Assembly: GCA_035296325.1 (NCBI GenBank)
Contig: DATHBD010000051.1
Span: 1-64,000, forward strand
Source: DATHBD01 sp035296325
GTDB lineage: Bacteria; Actinomycetota; Actinomycetes; Mycobacteriales; Micromonosporaceae
Length of the DNA stretch: 64,000 nucleotides
Reading direction: 5' to 3'
A program made the translations under genes and the position numbers. This document shows positions 1-8,952 of the stretch, piece by piece (the stretch's first letter is position 1; each line of letters begins with the position of its first letter). The notes below the pieces were generated by a model. It saw only the letters and a program-made list of their open reading frames with translations, was not told the origin of the DNA and did not search any database.

Positions 1-3000
1 TGCCGGTCCCGGCGTCATACATCCGGGCCCGCATGAAGTAATCCCCACCCACCGTGGCGTCCTGATACTGCCCGGTGAACTTCAACGGATTCCCCGACGC
101 CGCAGCACTCGGCGCCACCGTCACCCCAGCCTGCGTCGGCGACGTACGCGCCAACCCGTACGGGTCGTAGTCATACACCGCCTGCACCGCACCCGAACCC
201 GACAACACCGCACTCGTGCCACCCAGCCAGTCATGGGCGTAGAAGCTGCTGCTCCCACCGGACCGCAACGCCAACGGCTCACCACTGACGTTGTGCACGA
301 ACGTCCGCGAATCCGAACCCGCCCGGTCCACCGCGATCTGCGGCAACCCACCGTTGAGGTCCCAGTCCCACGTCCGTACCGACTCACCCGTCGTCGCGGT
401 CAACCGCTGCCCACCACCGTTGTAGGCGTAGGTTGTTCTCTTCCCGGCAACCGTCGCCGACAACAGCGTGTGGTCCAGGTTGTACTCGTACCGGTCAGCA
501 CCCTCGTCGGTCTGGTTACCTTCGGTGTCGTACTTGTACGCCTTCGTCCCAGCACCGAAACCCGTCGTGGTCTCCGACCGCAATTGATCCACATCGTCGT
601 AGTCGTACCTGGTCGAACTCGACCCCGCCGACCCCGACCTCGTCTGCGTCTTACGGTTGCCGACCAGGTCGTAGGTGTAGGACACCTTCCCCGCCGCCGC
701 AGCGGCACAACTCGCCGCGCCGTAACAGGCATCCGTCAACCGATCCGCCCGGTCGTAGTCGTACGCGACCTGCTCGGTCACCCCACCACGCGTCGTGGTG
801 ACCTTCTTCGGGTTCCCCACCGGGTCCAGGTCCAGCACGTACTTCCCGACCGTGCCGGCTGCACCGGACGTGTCCACGCCGGCCAACCGACCAGCCCGGT
901 CATAGCTGAACTTCTCCGCCAGATCACCAGCGGGCAACTTCACGTTGTCGCGCCGCCCGGCCTTGTCGTAGGTGAAGTTCCAGGCCGAGTCACCAGCGGT
1001 CAGCGTCTTGATCTGGTTGTCCTCCCAGTAGTCCGCGGTCACCGTGGTGCCGTCCGGGAACTTCCGCGACTTGACATTGCCGTTGGTGTCGTACGTGTAG
1101 TCGAACACCCGGTCACCGCGCTTGACCTGCTTGAGCCACCCGGTCGGGTAGTACTCGAAAATCTCCCCACCGGTCGGGTCATTCGCGTTGGTCAGCTGAT
1201 CCTTGGCGTTGTACCCATACGTGTACGTCGGCCCGGTCGTACCCAGCTTTGCCTCGGTACGCCGACCCAGCGTGTCGTAGGTGTTGACGATGGTGTGCTT
1301 GGCCCGTTCCGGGTCACGACCGGGGTTACGCGGATCGGCAACGGTCCGCGCGATCACCGATTCCTTGACATTGCCTTCGGCGTCGAAGACCCGTTCCCGG
1401 TAGCGCCCGAGGGGGTCCGTCGTGGCCTTCACCCGGCCGGCCCGGTCGTAGATCGCGGTACGGGTGTGCTGCAGCGGGTCACGGACGTCGGTGAGGCGGC
1501 CGTTGACGTCGTAGATGTAGCTGGTGGACTGCCCGCCGGTGGCGTCCGGAGCCGTGACGGTCTTGAGCTGGTCGTCGTCGTAGTAGGTGTACTTCGTGAT
1601 GTGCTTGTTGGCGTCGATGCGGTGCTCGAGCCGGTTGAGCGGGTCGAACTTCGTCTCGGTGACGTGGCCGAGCGGGTCGATCGTCTTGCTCGGGTTGCCG
1701 GCCAGGTCGTACTCGAACCGGGTGCGGTAGTCATCGGCGTTGGCGCCGGCGACGTTCCCCCGCGGCTCGACCTCGGACTCCTTCTGGTTGTCCGCGTTGT
1801 ACTTCCAGGTCGTCACCCCACCGGTCGCCGACGTCTGCTTCTCCGGGTTGCCCGCGGCGTCGTAGTCGATGTGCGTCTTGCCCTGCAGGGAGTCCGTGAC
1901 GTCGGTCGTCTGGTTGTTGTCGTCATAGTCGAACTTCGTGCTCGACTTCGCCTGGTCCTCGACGCCTGTGACGTTGTTGTTGTTGTCGTACGAGGTTTTG
2001 CTCTCCTCGCCCAGCGGGTCGGTGTCGGTGGTGGCGCGGTCGAGTTCGTCCCAGCTGGTGTCCCGGGTCACCGTGCCGCCACTGGGGTTCGGGTGGGTGC
2101 GGCGGACCGGGTTGTTGTTGCCGTCGTAGTGGAAGGTCCAGGTGTAGTCGGCTGCGTTCGCACCCGGCACGTTGCCGTTGCCGGTGACCAGCTTTTCCAG
2201 CACACCCTTGTTGTTGTAGGAGTAGCTGGTGGTGTCGCCCTCGCCGTTGGCCTGGGTCTTGAGTCGGCCGGCGTCGGTGTAGGTGTAGGTGGTCAGGTCA
2301 CCGCGCGGGGACTTGATCGTCACCAGCCGGTCGGCGTCGTCGTAGTCGTAGATCGTCGCGTTGGACAGCGGGTCCAGGACCGTCTTGGTCCGGCCGAGGT
2401 CGTCGTAGCGGGTCTCCCACGGCTTGCCCTTGCCGGGGTCCTGCGTGATGATCTGCCGATCCTCGTTGTCGTAGCCGTAGGTCGTGGTGTAAGCGGCCGG
2501 GTTGGCGTTGGGCGCGAAGCCGCGCGGGTCGATCACCGTCTTGAGCCGGCCGGTCGAGTCGTAGGTGTACTCGGTGCGGCGCTTCAACGCGGTGACCTCG
2601 GCCTTGAGGCTGCCGTCCGCGTGGTACTCGTACGTGCTGACGTTGTTCCGGGGGTCCTTCATTTCCTTGCGCAGACCACGTTCGTCGTACTTGTACTCGT
2701 ACGAGTGGCCCTCACCGTCGGTGCGCTTCTCCATCTCGTGGAAGTCGTTGTACTCCGCCCGCCACGTGATGCCCTTGCCGTCCACATAGGTCTTGGGCTT
2801 GTTGCCCTCGGTGAACTCGGCGGTCTCGGTGAAGCTGAACGGCTCCGGCGCCTTGTGCGCGCCCATGTTGCCGGCGCTGTCGAAGGTGGCCTCGCGCTGA
2901 TTGTTGTTGCCGTCGATGTTCAGGTTCGGGTTGGCCTGCGCGTCGTAGCGCTGGCTGGCTGACTCGCCGTTGCCGTTCTGGGTGTACTTCAGCAGGTTGC

Positions 3001-4462
3001 CGGCGTAGCCGTCGTAGTTGACGACGCCGTCCTGGTCGGTGACCTTCGCCTCCTCCTTGGCGGCGTCCCACTCGACCTTGATCTCCTTGCCGAAGATGTT
3101 GCGCTGCGTCTGCACGCGGCTGGTCGTGGGGTGGTAGGTGTTCTTCACCTCGGTCAGGCCGCGGGCGTTGATGACATCGCTCAGCTTGCCGTTGGGGTCG
3201 TCGTGCCGGTACTGCGTGGTCTTGTCGGTGGCGGACTGGAACGAACGCAGCCGCCCGTGCTCGTAGTCGTACTTGGTGGACCGCCCGTCCGGCAGCGCCA
3301 CCTTGCTGATGAAGCCCAGGTCCGCGCGGTACTCAACAGCGACCTTGCGGCCAGCCGCGTCGGTGACCGACGCGATCTGGGTGCCGTTGTAGGCCAGGGT
3401 GGTGCCGTAGCCGCGCTTGTTCTTCGAGGACACGAGCCGGCCGCTGCCGTCGAAGCGGTGGGTGATCTGCTCCGGAGTGGTCAGCTCCCATCCGTCCGCG
3501 GTCTTCTTCAGGTTGGACCGCACTCCGGCGGGGCGCTGGTACGAGCCGTCGGCGTTGCGGGTGAAGTCAGCCTGCGCACCGTCCTCGGCGCGGACCGTCG
3601 CGCCACTGTCGGTGCCGGTCACCCGCATGTCCAGGGTGGAGGCCCAGCCGTTGCCGAACACGCCGGTCGAGGTGTTCGACGACGAGTACACCCGGGTGAG
3701 GTTGAACGGGACCGCGAACGAGCTCATGCCGAGGTCGTTCTCGACGCGGGTGTAGGCACCCGTGCCGGTGTTCACGCCCATGCCGCGAAGCTGCTGACCG
3801 GAGGTCGTGCGGCCCAGCGCGTTGGCGCAGGCGCAGCCCGTCGCCTGGGCGGCCGGGATCGACGGCGTCTTGCCCAGGGTGCGGGGGCGGGCGTTGTTCG
3901 ACGACGCCGACGTCTGCGTGCTGCCGTCCGGGTAGGACATGGTGATCTGGACGAAGTAGTCACGGCCGGCGTCCAGCGCCCAGCCCTCGGCGCCGCTGAA
4001 CCCGCGGCAGAACTGCCGCGGCGAGCCGCACTTCGGCAGGTCGCCCTGGCCCAGCGTCACCGACTGCTGCGCCTGCTGCGTGGCGGCGTCGTAGACGGTT
4101 GCCGACCACGAGGTGATGGCGGTGTCGGCGAGGTTGAAGTACACGACGAGCGAGGTGTCGCCGGTCGCGTAGCCGGATCGCAGCACGAGGGAGTCGGCCC
4201 CTCTGACCGCCGCGACCGCGGTGGCGACGCCGGGCGCCGCCATCGTCCGGAGGGCCTTGCCCTCCCTGGCGCCCTGCACGGGCTTCTGCACGGCGCCCCA
4301 CTGCTCCGCACTGAGCTTGGTGGCTGCGGCGGCCGCCTTCGCGACCGGAGGCTCGACCGGCGCGCGCTGCCCGTCCGGGAGACCCTTGTTCTTCAGCGCC
4401 GAGGCCGGAAGCGGACGCTCCGGTGACCCGGCACCCTGCACTGCCGGCGCGGTCTTTGCCAC
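1..4462 (-). CDS. RHS/YD-repeat protein, C-terminus off the left edge
   Basis: The minus-strand frame is open from a TGA at 4520-4522 to the left edge, about 1,487 codons from a GTG at 4462. It carries dozens of YD repeats (for example SYDNNNNVTG near 1965-2000 and repeated YDxxGN units). An N-terminal segment around 3650-3800 resembles the DUF6531 cap (GVNTGTGAYTRVEND). At the left edge the reading is FTGQYQD then YFMRARMYDAGTG, which is the conserved end of the RHS core; the variable tip is therefore outside the window. RHS proteins form a shell around a C-terminal toxin or act as surface and secreted polymorphic proteins. The start is uncertain. No signal peptide lies in frame: upstream of the Ala/Pro-rich segment the frame is closed after about 20 codons, so the 5' end may be truncated or frameshifted. 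Family assignment is firm; the role is inferred. Confidence 0.9.
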   Translation of the reverse strand, partial: MAKTAPAVQGAGSPERPLPASALKNKGLPDGQRAPVEPPVAKAAAAATKLSAEQWGAVQKPVQGAREGKALRTMAAPGVATAVAAVRGADSLVLRSGYATGDTSLVVYFNLADTAITSWSATVYDAATQQAQQSVTLGQGDLPKCGSPRQFCRGFSGAEGWALDAGRDYFVQITMSYPDGSTQTSASSNNARPRTLGKTPSIPAAQATGCACANALGRTTSGQQLRGMGVNTGTGAYTRVENDLGMSSFAVPFNLTRVYSSSNTSTGVFGNGWASTLDMRVTGTDSGATVRAEDGAQADFTRNADGSYQRPAGVRSNLKKTADGWELTTPEQITHRFDGSGRLVSSKNKRGYGTTLAYNGTQIASVTDAAGRKVAVEYRADLGFISKVALPDGRSTKYDYEHGRLRSFQSATDKTTQYRHDDPNGKLSDVINARGLTEVKNTYHPTTSRVQTQRNIFGKEIKVEWDAAKEEAKVTDQDGVVNYDGYAGNLLKYTQNGNGESASQRYDAQANPNLNIDGNNNQREATFDSAGNMGAHKAPEPFSFTETAEFTEGNKPKTYVDGKGITWRAEYNDFHEMEKRTDGEGHSYEYKYDERGLRKEMKDPRNNVSTYEYHADGSLKAEVTALKRRTEYTYDSTGRLKTVIDPRGFAPNANPAAYTTTYGYDNEDRQIITQDPGKGKPWETRYDDLGRTKTVLDPLSNATIYDYDDADRLVTIKSPRGDLTTYTYTDAGRLKTQANGEGDTTSYSYNNKGVLEKLVTGNGNVPGANAADYTWTFHYDGNNNPVRRTHPNPSGGTVTRDTSWDELDRATTDTDPLGEESKTSYDNNNNVTGVEDQAKSSTKFDYDDNNQTTDVTDSLQGKTHIDYDAAGNPEKQTSATGGVTTWKYNADNQKESEVEPRGNVAGANADDYRTRFEYDLAGNPSKTIDPLGHVTETKFDPLNRLEHRIDANKHITKYTYYDDDQLKTVTAPDATGGQSTSYIYDVNGRLTDVRDPLQHTRTAIYDRAGRVKATTDPLGRYRERVFDAEGNVKESVIARTVADPRNPGRDPERAKHTIVNTYDTLGRRTEAKLGTTGPTYTYGYNAKDQLTNANDPTGGEIFEYYPTGWLKQVKRGDRVFDYTYDTNGNVKSRKFPDGTTVTADYWEDNQIKTLTAGDSAWNFTYDKAGRRDNVKLPAGDLAEKFSYDRAGRLAGVDTSGAAGTVGKYVLDLDPVGNPKKVTTTRGGVTEQVAYDYDRADRLTDACYGAASCAAAAAGKVSYTYDLVGNRKTQTRSGSAGSSSTRYDYDDVDQLRSETTTGFGAGTKAYKYDTEGNQTDEGADRYEYNLDHTLLSATVAGKRTTYAYNGGGQRLTATTGESVRTWDWDLNGGLPQIAVDRAGSDSRTFVHNVSGEPLALRSGGSSSFYAHDWLGGTSAVLSGSGAVQAVYDYDPYGLARTSPTQAGVTVAPSAAASGNPLKFTGQYQDATVGGDYFMRARMYDAGTG

Positions 4463-4577
4463 GACCTCCGTTGCTGGCGCGGCGGATACGGGCTGTGGTG
4501 CAGGACCAGCCCGGAACCATCAACCAGGCAGCCCACCTGCGCGATTGCACCGGATCTCGCTGGGGCACGATGGCTGG

Positions 4578-5363
4578 GTGCCCGAAGGCGACACGGTCTG
4601 GAACACCGCCCGCGTGGTGGAGCGCGCGCTCACCGGTGTACGGCTGACCCGATCGGACTTCCGGGTACCGCAACTCGCCACCACGGACCTCGCCGGCTGG
4701 ACGGTCCTGGAGTCCGCCAGCCGCGGCAAGCACCTCCTGCTGCGCCTCGCCGAGTCGGCCGGCGACCGGCGGCTGACCCTGCACTCACACCTGCGGATGG
4801 ACGGCGCCTGGCGCACCTACCCCCGCGGCGCGCGCTGGAGCGGGCGGCCCGGACACCTGATCCGGGTCGCCCTGCACGCCGAATCGGTCGTCGCCGTCGG
4901 CTACCACCTGCACGAGCTGGCGCTCCTGCCGACCGCTGAGGAGACCCGGCTGGTCGGGCACCTCGGTCCGGACCTGCTGGGCGCCGACTGGGACGCCGAC
5001 GAGGCGGTCCGGCGCCTCGCCGAACAGCCCGAGCGCGACATCGGCGAAGCTCTGCTCGACCAGCGCAACCTGGCCGGCATCGGCAACCTGTACAAGTGCG
5101 AGGTGCTGTTCCTGCGCGGCATCTCGCCCTGGTCGCCGGTCGAGGCGATCGCCGATCTTCCGGCGTTGGTGGCACTGTCACAACGGCTGCTCGCGGCGAA
5201 CCGCGGGCGGTGGGCCCAGAGCACGACCGGGTCGCTACGACGCGGCGAGACGACCTACGTGTACGGCCGGCGCGCCCAGCCGTGCCGCCGCTGCCGCACC
5301 CCGATCGCCAAGGACGCCACCGGCGAGCGGATCACCTACTGGTGCCCACGCTGCCAGCCGTGA
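4578..5363 (+). CDS. nei2: Fpg/Nei family DNA glycosylase (endonuclease VIII type)
   Basis: This 261-residue base-excision repair enzyme removes oxidised pyrimidines and cleaves the abasic site. The GTG start at 4578 gives VPEGDTVW, the Nei N-terminus in which Pro2 is the Schiff-base nucleophile and Glu3 the acid. The conserved lysine is in SRGKHLLLRLA (about residue 50-60). The helix-two-turn-helix region contains LLDQRNLAGIGNLY. A C-terminal zinc finger has four cysteines (CRRC ... CPRC). The sequence resembles mycobacterial Nei2 more than Fpg/MutM. It is divergent from the RHS gene, with about 115 bp between the proposed starts, and stands alone before a small intergenic gap. An upstream ATG in another frame was not used because only the GTG exposes the catalytic proline. 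Confidence 0.95.
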   Translation: MPEGDTVWNTARVVERALTGVRLTRSDFRVPQLATTDLAGWTVLESASRGKHLLLRLAESAGDRRLTLHSHLRMDGAWRTYPRGARWSGRPGHLIRVALHAESVVAVGYHLHELALLPTAEETRLVGHLGPDLLGADWDADEAVRRLAEQPERDIGEALLDQRNLAGIGNLYKCEVLFLRGISPWSPVEAIADLPALVALSQRLLAANRGRWAQSTTGSLRRGETTYVYGRRAQPCRRCRTPIAKDATGERITYWCPRCQP

Positions 5364-5441
5364 CCCGGCCGCCGACCCCGGATGGTCAGTACCGTTGAGG
5401 GCGGATGTCAGGGACACGGGCGCGATGGACGGGGACAGCCG

Positions 5442-6029
5442 GTGAGCACAGAGGCGATGGTCGGGTTCGGGCCCAAGCAGGCGTGGCTGGCGGTGCGGGA
5501 CGGGGAGCCGACCCGCGTGGCGGCGGCGCTCGGCGTGCGCGACCTCGGCACGGTGCCGTGGCGCAGCGGCGTCGACCTGGCGTACCTGACCGACGACCGG
5601 GTGCTGCTGACTCCCCCGCTACCCGGCGCCGGCGATGCCGGCTGGCTGCTGGTCGCCGGCCGGTGGCTGCTCAGCGCCGTTGCCGACGTCGACGTGGCCA
5701 GGCTCTCCGCCGCTCTCGGCACGGAGGTGCAGTTCTTCGTCAGCTACCGGGTGAACGAGTTGCACCGCTGGGAGCGCGCGGTGGACGGGGTGCTGGTGCG
5801 CTCCTTCGAGTACCTGGGCGAGACCGGTGAGGTCAGCGACTGGCAGGGCCGGGTCGACGACGCCGAGGCCGCGATCGGCCTGCCCCGGGAGTACGACAAG
5901 GAGGTCGGTGTGCTCGTGGGCGAGAGCGACGTGATGCGGCTGGCCGGCGCGTGGAGCGTCGACCCGACCGCCCTGGACGGGCAGCCGGCACCGGGCCCGC
6001 TACGGGCCGCGGCGGCACCCGGTGGATGA
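5442..6029 (+). CDS. Conserved hypothetical protein
   Basis: A 195-residue protein that I do not recognise by family name. It begins VSTEAMVGFGPKQAWLAVRD, and a second possible start is the ATG at 5457. The protein is soluble, with no signal peptide or membrane segment. It has an alternating hydrophobic pattern typical of an alpha/beta fold (WLLVAGRWLLSAVADVDVA) and a C-terminal Pro/Ala-rich tail. Its stop overlaps the GTG start of the AraC-type regulator by 8 bp, so the two are probably co-transcribed and translationally coupled. The function is unknown. Confidence 0.75.
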   Translation: MSTEAMVGFGPKQAWLAVRDGEPTRVAAALGVRDLGTVPWRSGVDLAYLTDDRVLLTPPLPGAGDAGWLLVAGRWLLSAVADVDVARLSAALGTEVQFFVSYRVNELHRWERAVDGVLVRSFEYLGETGEVSDWQGRVDDAEAAIGLPREYDKEVGVLVGESDVMRLAGAWSVDPTALDGQPAPGPLRAAAAPGG

Positions 6030-6885
6030 GCCGACATCCGACTTCGTCCGCCGCCGGCCGGCGGCACCGCTGCGGCCCTTCGTCGCCTCGTACCAGGGCT
6101 ACCGGCAGGCCGGCGGCCCACCCGGACGGCACCGCGGCCTGCCGTCCCCGCACCTCACGGTGATCATTACGTTGGATGATCCGCTCGTCATCGCCGCACA
6201 CCCGGACCCGGCGACGCCGCCCGGACGCTACGACGCGCTGGTGGGTGGCCTGCACACGGCTCCCGCGCTGATCACCCACGACGGTCGGCAGTCCGGCATC
6301 CAGATCGATCTGTCGCCGCTCGGCGCGCGAGCGCTGCTGGGCCTGCCCGCGGGCGAGATCGCGGGCGCTGACCTCGACGCCGCCGCCGTGTGGGGACCCT
6401 TCGCCGCCGAATTGCGGGAGCGCGTGCTGGCGGCCACCGGTTGGGCGCGGCGCTTCGCCGTCCTCGACGAGCTGCTGATGCGCCGGCTCGACCCCGACGC
6501 GCAGGTCCAGCCGGAAGTGTCGCTGGCCTGGCGTTGGCTGCTGCTCACCTCGGGCGGCGTGGCGGTGTCCGCCCTCGCGCGCGAGGTGGGCTGGAGCAGA
6601 GGGCACCTGAGCCAGCGGTTCGGGATCGAGGTCGGGTTGCGCCCGAAGGCCGCGGCCCGGGTGATGCGGTTCGATCGGGCCCGTTGGTTGCTCCAGGGCC
6701 ACGTCAGCGCGGGACGGACGATGAGCCTGGCGACGCTGGCCGCCACCTGCGGGTACTTCGACCAGGCGCACCTGGCCCGGGAGTTCGGCGAGTTCGCCGG
6801 CTGCTCGCCGAGCGGCTGGCTGGCCGAGGAGTTCGCAAACATCCAAGCCTTCGCCGTGCCGGCTCTGCCAGGCTCGACACCATGA
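6022..6885 (+). CDS. AraC-family transcriptional regulator
   Basis: A 287-residue regulator with an N-terminal ligand-sensing half and a C-terminal AraC-type double helix-turn-helix. The first HTH is visible as VSALAREVGWSRGHLSQRFG (about residues 190-210). The second follows around LATLAATCGYFDQAHLAREF, which carries the typical GYFDQAHLxREF signature. The GTG start overlaps the upstream stop, and the stop overlaps the ATG of the following glyoxalase-fold gene (ATGA). This AraC-plus-VOC arrangement is common in Micromonosporaceae and suggests that the regulator controls its neighbour in response to a small molecule. The ligand cannot be read from the sequence. Confidence 0.9.
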   Translation: MDEPTSDFVRRRPAAPLRPFVASYQGYRQAGGPPGRHRGLPSPHLTVIITLDDPLVIAAHPDPATPPGRYDALVGGLHTAPALITHDGRQSGIQIDLSPLGARALLGLPAGEIAGADLDAAAVWGPFAAELRERVLAATGWARRFAVLDELLMRRLDPDAQVQPEVSLAWRWLLLTSGGVAVSALAREVGWSRGHLSQRFGIEVGLRPKAAARVMRFDRARWLLQGHVSAGRTMSLATLAATCGYFDQAHLAREFGEFAGCSPSGWLAEEFANIQAFAVPALPGSTP

Positions 6886-7295
6886 CCGACACGACACCAC
6901 CGCCCCAGGTTTGGCCCACCCTGCGTGCCCGCGACGCGCGCCGGTTGATCCGATTCCTCGTCGACGCGTTCGGTTTCGAGGAAACCGCCGTCTACGGCGA
7001 GGGCGACCGCGTCGACCACGCTGAGCTGTCCTGGCCGCTCGGCGGCGGGATCATGCTCGGCAGCGCATCGGACGACCCGGCCGATCCGTGGCCACTGCGG
7101 CCCGGCACGTTCGGCGCCTACGCGGTCACCGACGACCCGGATACCCTGTACGCGCGGGCGACCGCCGCCGGCGCCGAGGTGACCCGCGCCCTCAACGAAA
7201 GCGACTACGGCTCACGCGAGTTCAGCGTCCGCGACCCGGAGGGCAACCAGTGGTCGTTCGGGACCTACCGGGGCGAGCCGCGCTCGGCCGGCTGA
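6882..7295 (+). CDS. VOC (glyoxalase/bleomycin-resistance fold) protein
   Basis: A 137-residue vicinal-oxygen-chelate protein with two beta-alpha-beta-beta-beta units. The first begins WPTLRARDARRLIRFLVDAF and the second ends VRDPEGNQWSFGTY, the characteristic VOC C-terminal motif in which the Asp/Glu and aromatic residues line the cavity. It is of the PhnB-like or resistance-protein subtype rather than a classical lactoylglutathione lyase. The ATG overlaps the stop of the AraC regulator by 4 bp, so it belongs to that operon. The likely role is binding or modifying a small toxic compound. The 3' end overlaps the convergent small membrane gene by about 30 bp. Confidence 0.88.
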   Translation: MTDTTPPPQVWPTLRARDARRLIRFLVDAFGFEETAVYGEGDRVDHAELSWPLGGGIMLGSASDDPADPWPLRPGTFGAYAVTDDPDTLYARATAAGAEVTRALNESDYGSREFSVRDPEGNQWSFGTYRGEPRSAG

Positions 7296-7474
7296 CCGCC
7301 GTCGCTCCCCTGCGGGGGTGGTGCGGTCGTGCCCTCCTCGAGGCGGGCGCGCAGCCGCTCCCGGATCTCGTCGGGGGTGTACGCCCGCCGCCGCCGTTCC
7401 GCCCGGGCGATCACCGCGCCCGAGGCGGCGACACCGACGAAGCTGGCCAGCCCGAGTACCTTCCACCATTTCAC
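7265..7474 (-). CDS. Small single-pass membrane protein
   Basis: A 69-residue protein starting MKWWKVLGLASFVGVAASGAV. It has one N-terminal membrane span followed by a basic stretch (RAERRRRAYTPDEIRERLRARLEE) that would be cytoplasmic, then a polar tail. Proteins of this shape are widespread and uncharacterised in actinomycetes. It converges on and overlaps the end of the VOC gene by about 30 bp. Confidence 0.75.
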   Translation of the reverse strand: MKWWKVLGLASFVGVAASGAVIARAERRRRAYTPDEIRERLRARLEEGTTAPPPQGSDGGQPAERGSPR

Positions 7475-7631
7475 CTAGCCAGGCTACTTCCTGCCACGAC
7501 CAGCGCGACCCATACGTTGGCGGCACCGGCACGGTCCGGTCCGATCGTTTCGACTTCGGGTATATGCCCATAGCCCTGTGCCCGACCCGGAGGGGACGAC
7601 ACGCCACCGCACCGGCGGTACCATTCAACCC

Positions 7632-7808
7632 ATGGCCACCGACGCTGAGCGCGCAGAGCAGCTCACCTACGGTAACGCGACCCCCGAGCAGGTCGCTGAG
7701 GCCCGCGAACGCGCCCGCCGCAAGCTCGCCGAGGCAGACGCCTACTGGACGCCCGAGCGGCGCGAGCAGGCGCACCAAGCGTTCTTGGCCCGCATCTCAG
7801 CAGCGTGA
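7632..7808 (+). CDS. Putative antitoxin of a PIN-like pair
   Basis: A 58-residue acidic, helical protein (MATDAERAEQLTYGNATPEQ ...) with an amphipathic central helix rich in Ala, Arg and Glu. Its stop overlaps the GTG start of the next gene (GTGA), the geometry expected of an antitoxin translated ahead of its toxin. I see no clear ribbon-helix-helix or AbrB motif, so the DNA-binding class is unknown. The antitoxin call rests mainly on size and context. Confidence 0.6.
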   Translation: MATDAERAEQLTYGNATPEQVAEARERARRKLAEADAYWTPERREQAHQAFLARISAA

Positions 7809-8185
7809 CCCCGGCACAGTTCCGGGCGGTCCTAGACACCACCGCGGCAGCCGCATACGCCCGCAGAAGCGTTGACCTGGGGGAAGTACTCGCTGAGATC
7901 ACCGCTGAGGATGCCCGGTTCAGTGTTCCGGCGCTCTGCCTGGTGGAAGCCGCAGCCGGTGCGACCCCTGACCAGGTGGAGCTGTTGCGGGTGCTGGCGA
8001 AGCACCCGTGCTGCACGGTGCTACCGCTGGCCTCGTCGGACTGGCAGCAGGTGGCGTCTGCGGCCCAGCTCCTCGGCACCCTCGGCCGCGCTGCTGCTGC
8101 ACTGCCCGTGGCGTCCGGCTTGGCGTTGTACGTCGTCACGCACGAGCCGGACGCCTACGCCGGCATCGAGACTATTGCCATCTGA
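7805..8185 (+). CDS. PIN-like toxin-type protein, degenerate active site
   Basis: A 126-residue protein whose layout follows a PIN domain: VLDTTAAAAYARR at the N-terminus (first acidic residue) and FSVPALCLVEAAAG (second, the Glu). The last third reads ALPVASGLALYVVTHEPDAYAG. The aspartate normally found in the middle of that last motif is replaced by small residues, although a later Asp is present in EPDAYAG. PIN toxins of the VapC type cleave tRNA or rRNA; with the missing acid this one may be inactive or a divergent relative. It is translationally coupled to the upstream small gene. Confidence 0.65.
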   Translation: MTPAQFRAVLDTTAAAAYARRSVDLGEVLAEITAEDARFSVPALCLVEAAAGATPDQVELLRVLAKHPCCTVLPLASSDWQQVASAAQLLGTLGRAAAALPVASGLALYVVTHEPDAYAGIETIAI

Positions 8186-8267
8186 ATGCCGCAGACGACG
8201 ACGCGCGGGTCGCGGGAGTGGCACCACCCATGACCAGCGGCTCGCCGGAGATGCCTAGGCTACGGCA

Positions 8268-8945
8268 GTGCCCGCACTTCCGATCGACCTCGACGCCGCA
8301 CTCGACATCGCCCGGACCGGTGACATCTGGCTGTTCCGGGGCCGTACCGTCGCCGACCGCGCCATCCAGGTCACCACGAACAGCCCGGTCAACCACGTCG
8401 GGATGGCGGTGGTGATCGACGATCTCCCGCCCCTGATGTGGCACGCGGAGCTGGGCCGGTCGCTGCCCGACCTGTGGTCCGGCACCCGCCAGCGCGGCGT
8501 CCAGCTGCACGACCTGCGGGCGGCGGTCACCACCTGGGGCAACCGGTACGGCCAGCGGGCCTGGCTGCGCCAGCTCGACGCGCCGGTCACCGCGGAGATG
8601 GAGAACGCCGTCCTGCGCACCATCGCGCGGCTGGACGGCACGCCGTTCCCGTCGACGGCGCAGCTCGCTACCAGGTGGCTGCGTGGTCGGGTGCCGGCGT
8701 TCCGGCGGGGCGCCCGGCAGGCCGAACTGGAGAGCGCGTACTGCGCCGAGGTGGTCGCGGTGACCTACGCCGCGATGGGGCTGCTGCCCGAGGGCCGCAA
8801 GGTCAGCTGGTACGACCCCGGTCGGTTCTGGAGCGGCGATGACCTCGACCTGGCTCTCGGCGCGCGGCTCGGCGCCGAGATCGCGGTGCACATTCCCGCG
8901 GCGGAAGCGACTCCGCTGCAGGGTGCTCTGACAGATCCTGGATGA
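8268..8945 (+). CDS. Permuted papain-like (NlpC/P60 superfamily, YiiX-like) hydrolase
   Basis: A 225-residue soluble protein. The N-terminal GDIWLFRG followed by NSPVNHVGMAV supplies the conserved histidine. A cysteine occurs late, in SAYCAEVVAVTYAAMGLL (about residues 155-175). This His-before-Cys order is that of circularly permuted papain-fold proteins such as YiiX/YaeF, not of classical NlpC/P60 endopeptidases. These enzymes act on lipid or peptide amide and ester bonds; the substrate here is unknown. There is no signal peptide, so a cytoplasmic location is likely. The GTG start at 8268 lies just before PALPIDLDAAL. It converges on the phosphotransferase gene, with an 8-bp gap. Confidence 0.75.
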   Translation: MPALPIDLDAALDIARTGDIWLFRGRTVADRAIQVTTNSPVNHVGMAVVIDDLPPLMWHAELGRSLPDLWSGTRQRGVQLHDLRAAVTTWGNRYGQRAWLRQLDAPVTAEMENAVLRTIARLDGTPFPSTAQLATRWLRGRVPAFRRGARQAELESAYCAEVVAVTYAAMGLLPEGRKVSWYDPGRFWSGDDLDLALGARLGAEIAVHIPAAEATPLQGALTDPG

Positions 8946-8952
8946 TCCAGCG

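Noticed and set aside
233..2962. A long plus-strand open frame (909 codons) across the RHS gene
   Set aside because: It is the antiparallel shadow of the codon-biased RHS frame; its translation has no family motif and it has no ribosome-binding site.
3960..4784. A minus-strand frame covering the Nei start and the RHS N-terminus
   Set aside because: It lacks signal-peptide character and runs through the nei2 gene; it does not repair the RHS start convincingly.
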